Assembly: GCA_026394095.1 (NCBI GenBank)
Contig: JAPKYY010000169.1
Span: forward strand, 1 to 5,764
DNA from: Acidobacteriota bacterium
GTDB taxonomy: Bacteria; Acidobacteriota; Terriglobia; Bryobacterales; Bryobacteraceae
Direction: 5' to 3'
Length of the DNA stretch: 5,764 nt
Position numbers and translations under genes: made by a program. Positions 5,158 through 5,764 of the stretch are shown here, one piece after another (position 1 is the first letter of the stretch; every line of letters begins with the position of its first letter). Below the pieces are notes generated by a model. The model searched no databases and was not told where the DNA came from. It saw only the letters and a program-made list of their open reading frames with translations.

Positions 5158-5764
5158 TTGGAAAGTCACGAGAAAACAGTCCGCATCGCCGTAGCAGGCG
5201 CAGGAGCCTTTGGCCGCAACCACATTCGAGTCTTAAAAGAGCTACCCGGTGCGACGCTCACCGGCCTCTATGATCGCGATCCAGCTACGGCGGCGGCAGC
5301 GGCCGCAGAGTTCGGCATAGCGGCCTTTGACTCGCTGGAGGCTCTCGCGCAAGCCTCGCAAGCCTGCATTGTAGCGGTCCCCACCATTGCCCATGCTGAG
5401 GTTGGAGGCAAACTGCTCGAAGCTGGCCTCGACATCCTCGTAGAAAAGCCTATCGCGCTCGACCTCGCCAGTGCCCAGCATCTGGTGACGCTCGCAGCCC
5501 ATCACAATCGCATCCTTCAGGTGGGCCATCTCGAACGATTCAACCCAGCCGTCACCGCACTCGAAAAAGCCATCACCCTCCCTCTCTTCTTTGAGATCCA
5601 TCGCCTCAGCGTCTTCACCCCCCGCAGCCTCGATGTGGACGTGGTGCTTGATCTGAAGATCCACGACATTGACAGCCTCCTGGCGCTGACAGGAGAGGAA
5701 CCCGGCGGCATCCAGGCGGCCGGCCTCCATATCTTGAGCGAAAAAGTCGACATCGCCAACGTAC
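5158..5764 (+). CDS. Gfo/Idh/MocA family dehydrogenase, probably nucleotide-sugar type; 3'-truncated by window edge
   Basis: An open frame of 202 codons running off the right edge. After the in-frame TGA at 5143-5145 the only usual start codon before the Rossmann motif is TTG 5158-5160, giving MESHEKTVRIAVAGAGAFG. No signal peptide, so it is cytoplasmic. Motifs: NAD(P)-binding GAGAFG (14-19), the family EKP (96-98, Lys97 catalytic), VGHLERFNP (122-130) and DLKIHDID (165-172) with the D-x-x-x-H active-site pair Asp165/His169. VGH-ERFNP and DL-IHDID are typical of the UDP-sugar dehydrogenase branch (WlbA/GnnA-like). GnnA oxidises UDP-GlcNAc at C3 for amide-linked lipid A. With an LpxD-like gene on the same strand at the other edge, a lipid A role is plausible but inferred. 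It is divergent from the thuA-like gene across 48 bp. No strong Shine-Dalgarno precedes the TTG. Confidence 0.85.
   Translation, partial: MESHEKTVRIAVAGAGAFGRNHIRVLKELPGATLTGLYDRDPATAAAAAAEFGIAAFDSLEALAQASQACIVAVPTIAHAEVGGKLLEAGLDILVEKPIALDLASAQHLVTLAAHHNRILQVGHLERFNPAVTALEKAITLPLFFEIHRLSVFTPRSLDVDVVLDLKIHDIDSLLALTGEEPGGIQAAGLHILSEKVDIANV

Noticed and set aside
5242..5730. 162-codon minus-strand frame at the right edge
   Set aside because: It is the antisense shadow of the plus-strand oxidoreductase, whose GAGAFG, EKP and DLKIHDID motifs make that strand the real one.

Overview
The window looks like chromosomal DNA of a Gram-negative heterotroph, most likely an acidobacterium of the Solibacter/Bryobacter kind. 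This placement is inferred from the family mix, not from a marker gene: a Tat-type Gfo/Idh/MocA oxidoreductase, a secreted ThuA-like protein, a TenI-like thiamine-family protein and lipid A genes, at moderately high GC. No RNA genes, insertion sequences, CRISPR arrays or phage genes were seen. Coding density is very high: the only gaps are 773-825 and 5110-5157.

Layout. The left edge (1-213, +) is the C-terminal tail of a probable LpxD acyltransferase. Convergent to it, and overlapping its end by 152 bp, is a small soluble histidine-kinase-like protein (62-772, -) with an intact H-box but no recognisable ATP-binding motifs. A short gap with a possible shared divergent promoter leads to a Gfo/Idh/MocA oxidoreductase with a very short twin-arginine leader (826-2082, +). 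It converges with, and overlaps by 13 bp, a four-cistron minus-strand operon read from 5109 down to 2070: a ThuA-like secreted protein broken by a frameshifting deletion, ModB permease, ModC ATPase and a ThiE/TenI-like protein. The cistrons overlap or nearly abut, so they are probably co-transcribed. At the right edge, divergent from thuA, a second Gfo/Idh/MocA dehydrogenase (5158 to beyond 5764, +) resembles the nucleotide-sugar dehydrogenases found next to lipid A genes.

How it fits together. Both edges may belong to lipid A/envelope biosynthesis on the plus strand, with an unrelated block between them: molybdate uptake, a thiamine-family protein, and sugar redox proteins. modBC lacks a modA binding-protein gene in this window, so a working importer would need ModA from elsewhere. 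The ThuA-like gene and the Gfo/Idh/MocA genes belong to families that act together on sugars in known ThuA/ThuB systems, but a functional link here is only inferred. I found no convincing new multi-gene system. The best leads are the broken thuA at the head of the operon, the degenerate histidine kinase antisense to lpxD, and the modA-less modBC-tenI arrangement.
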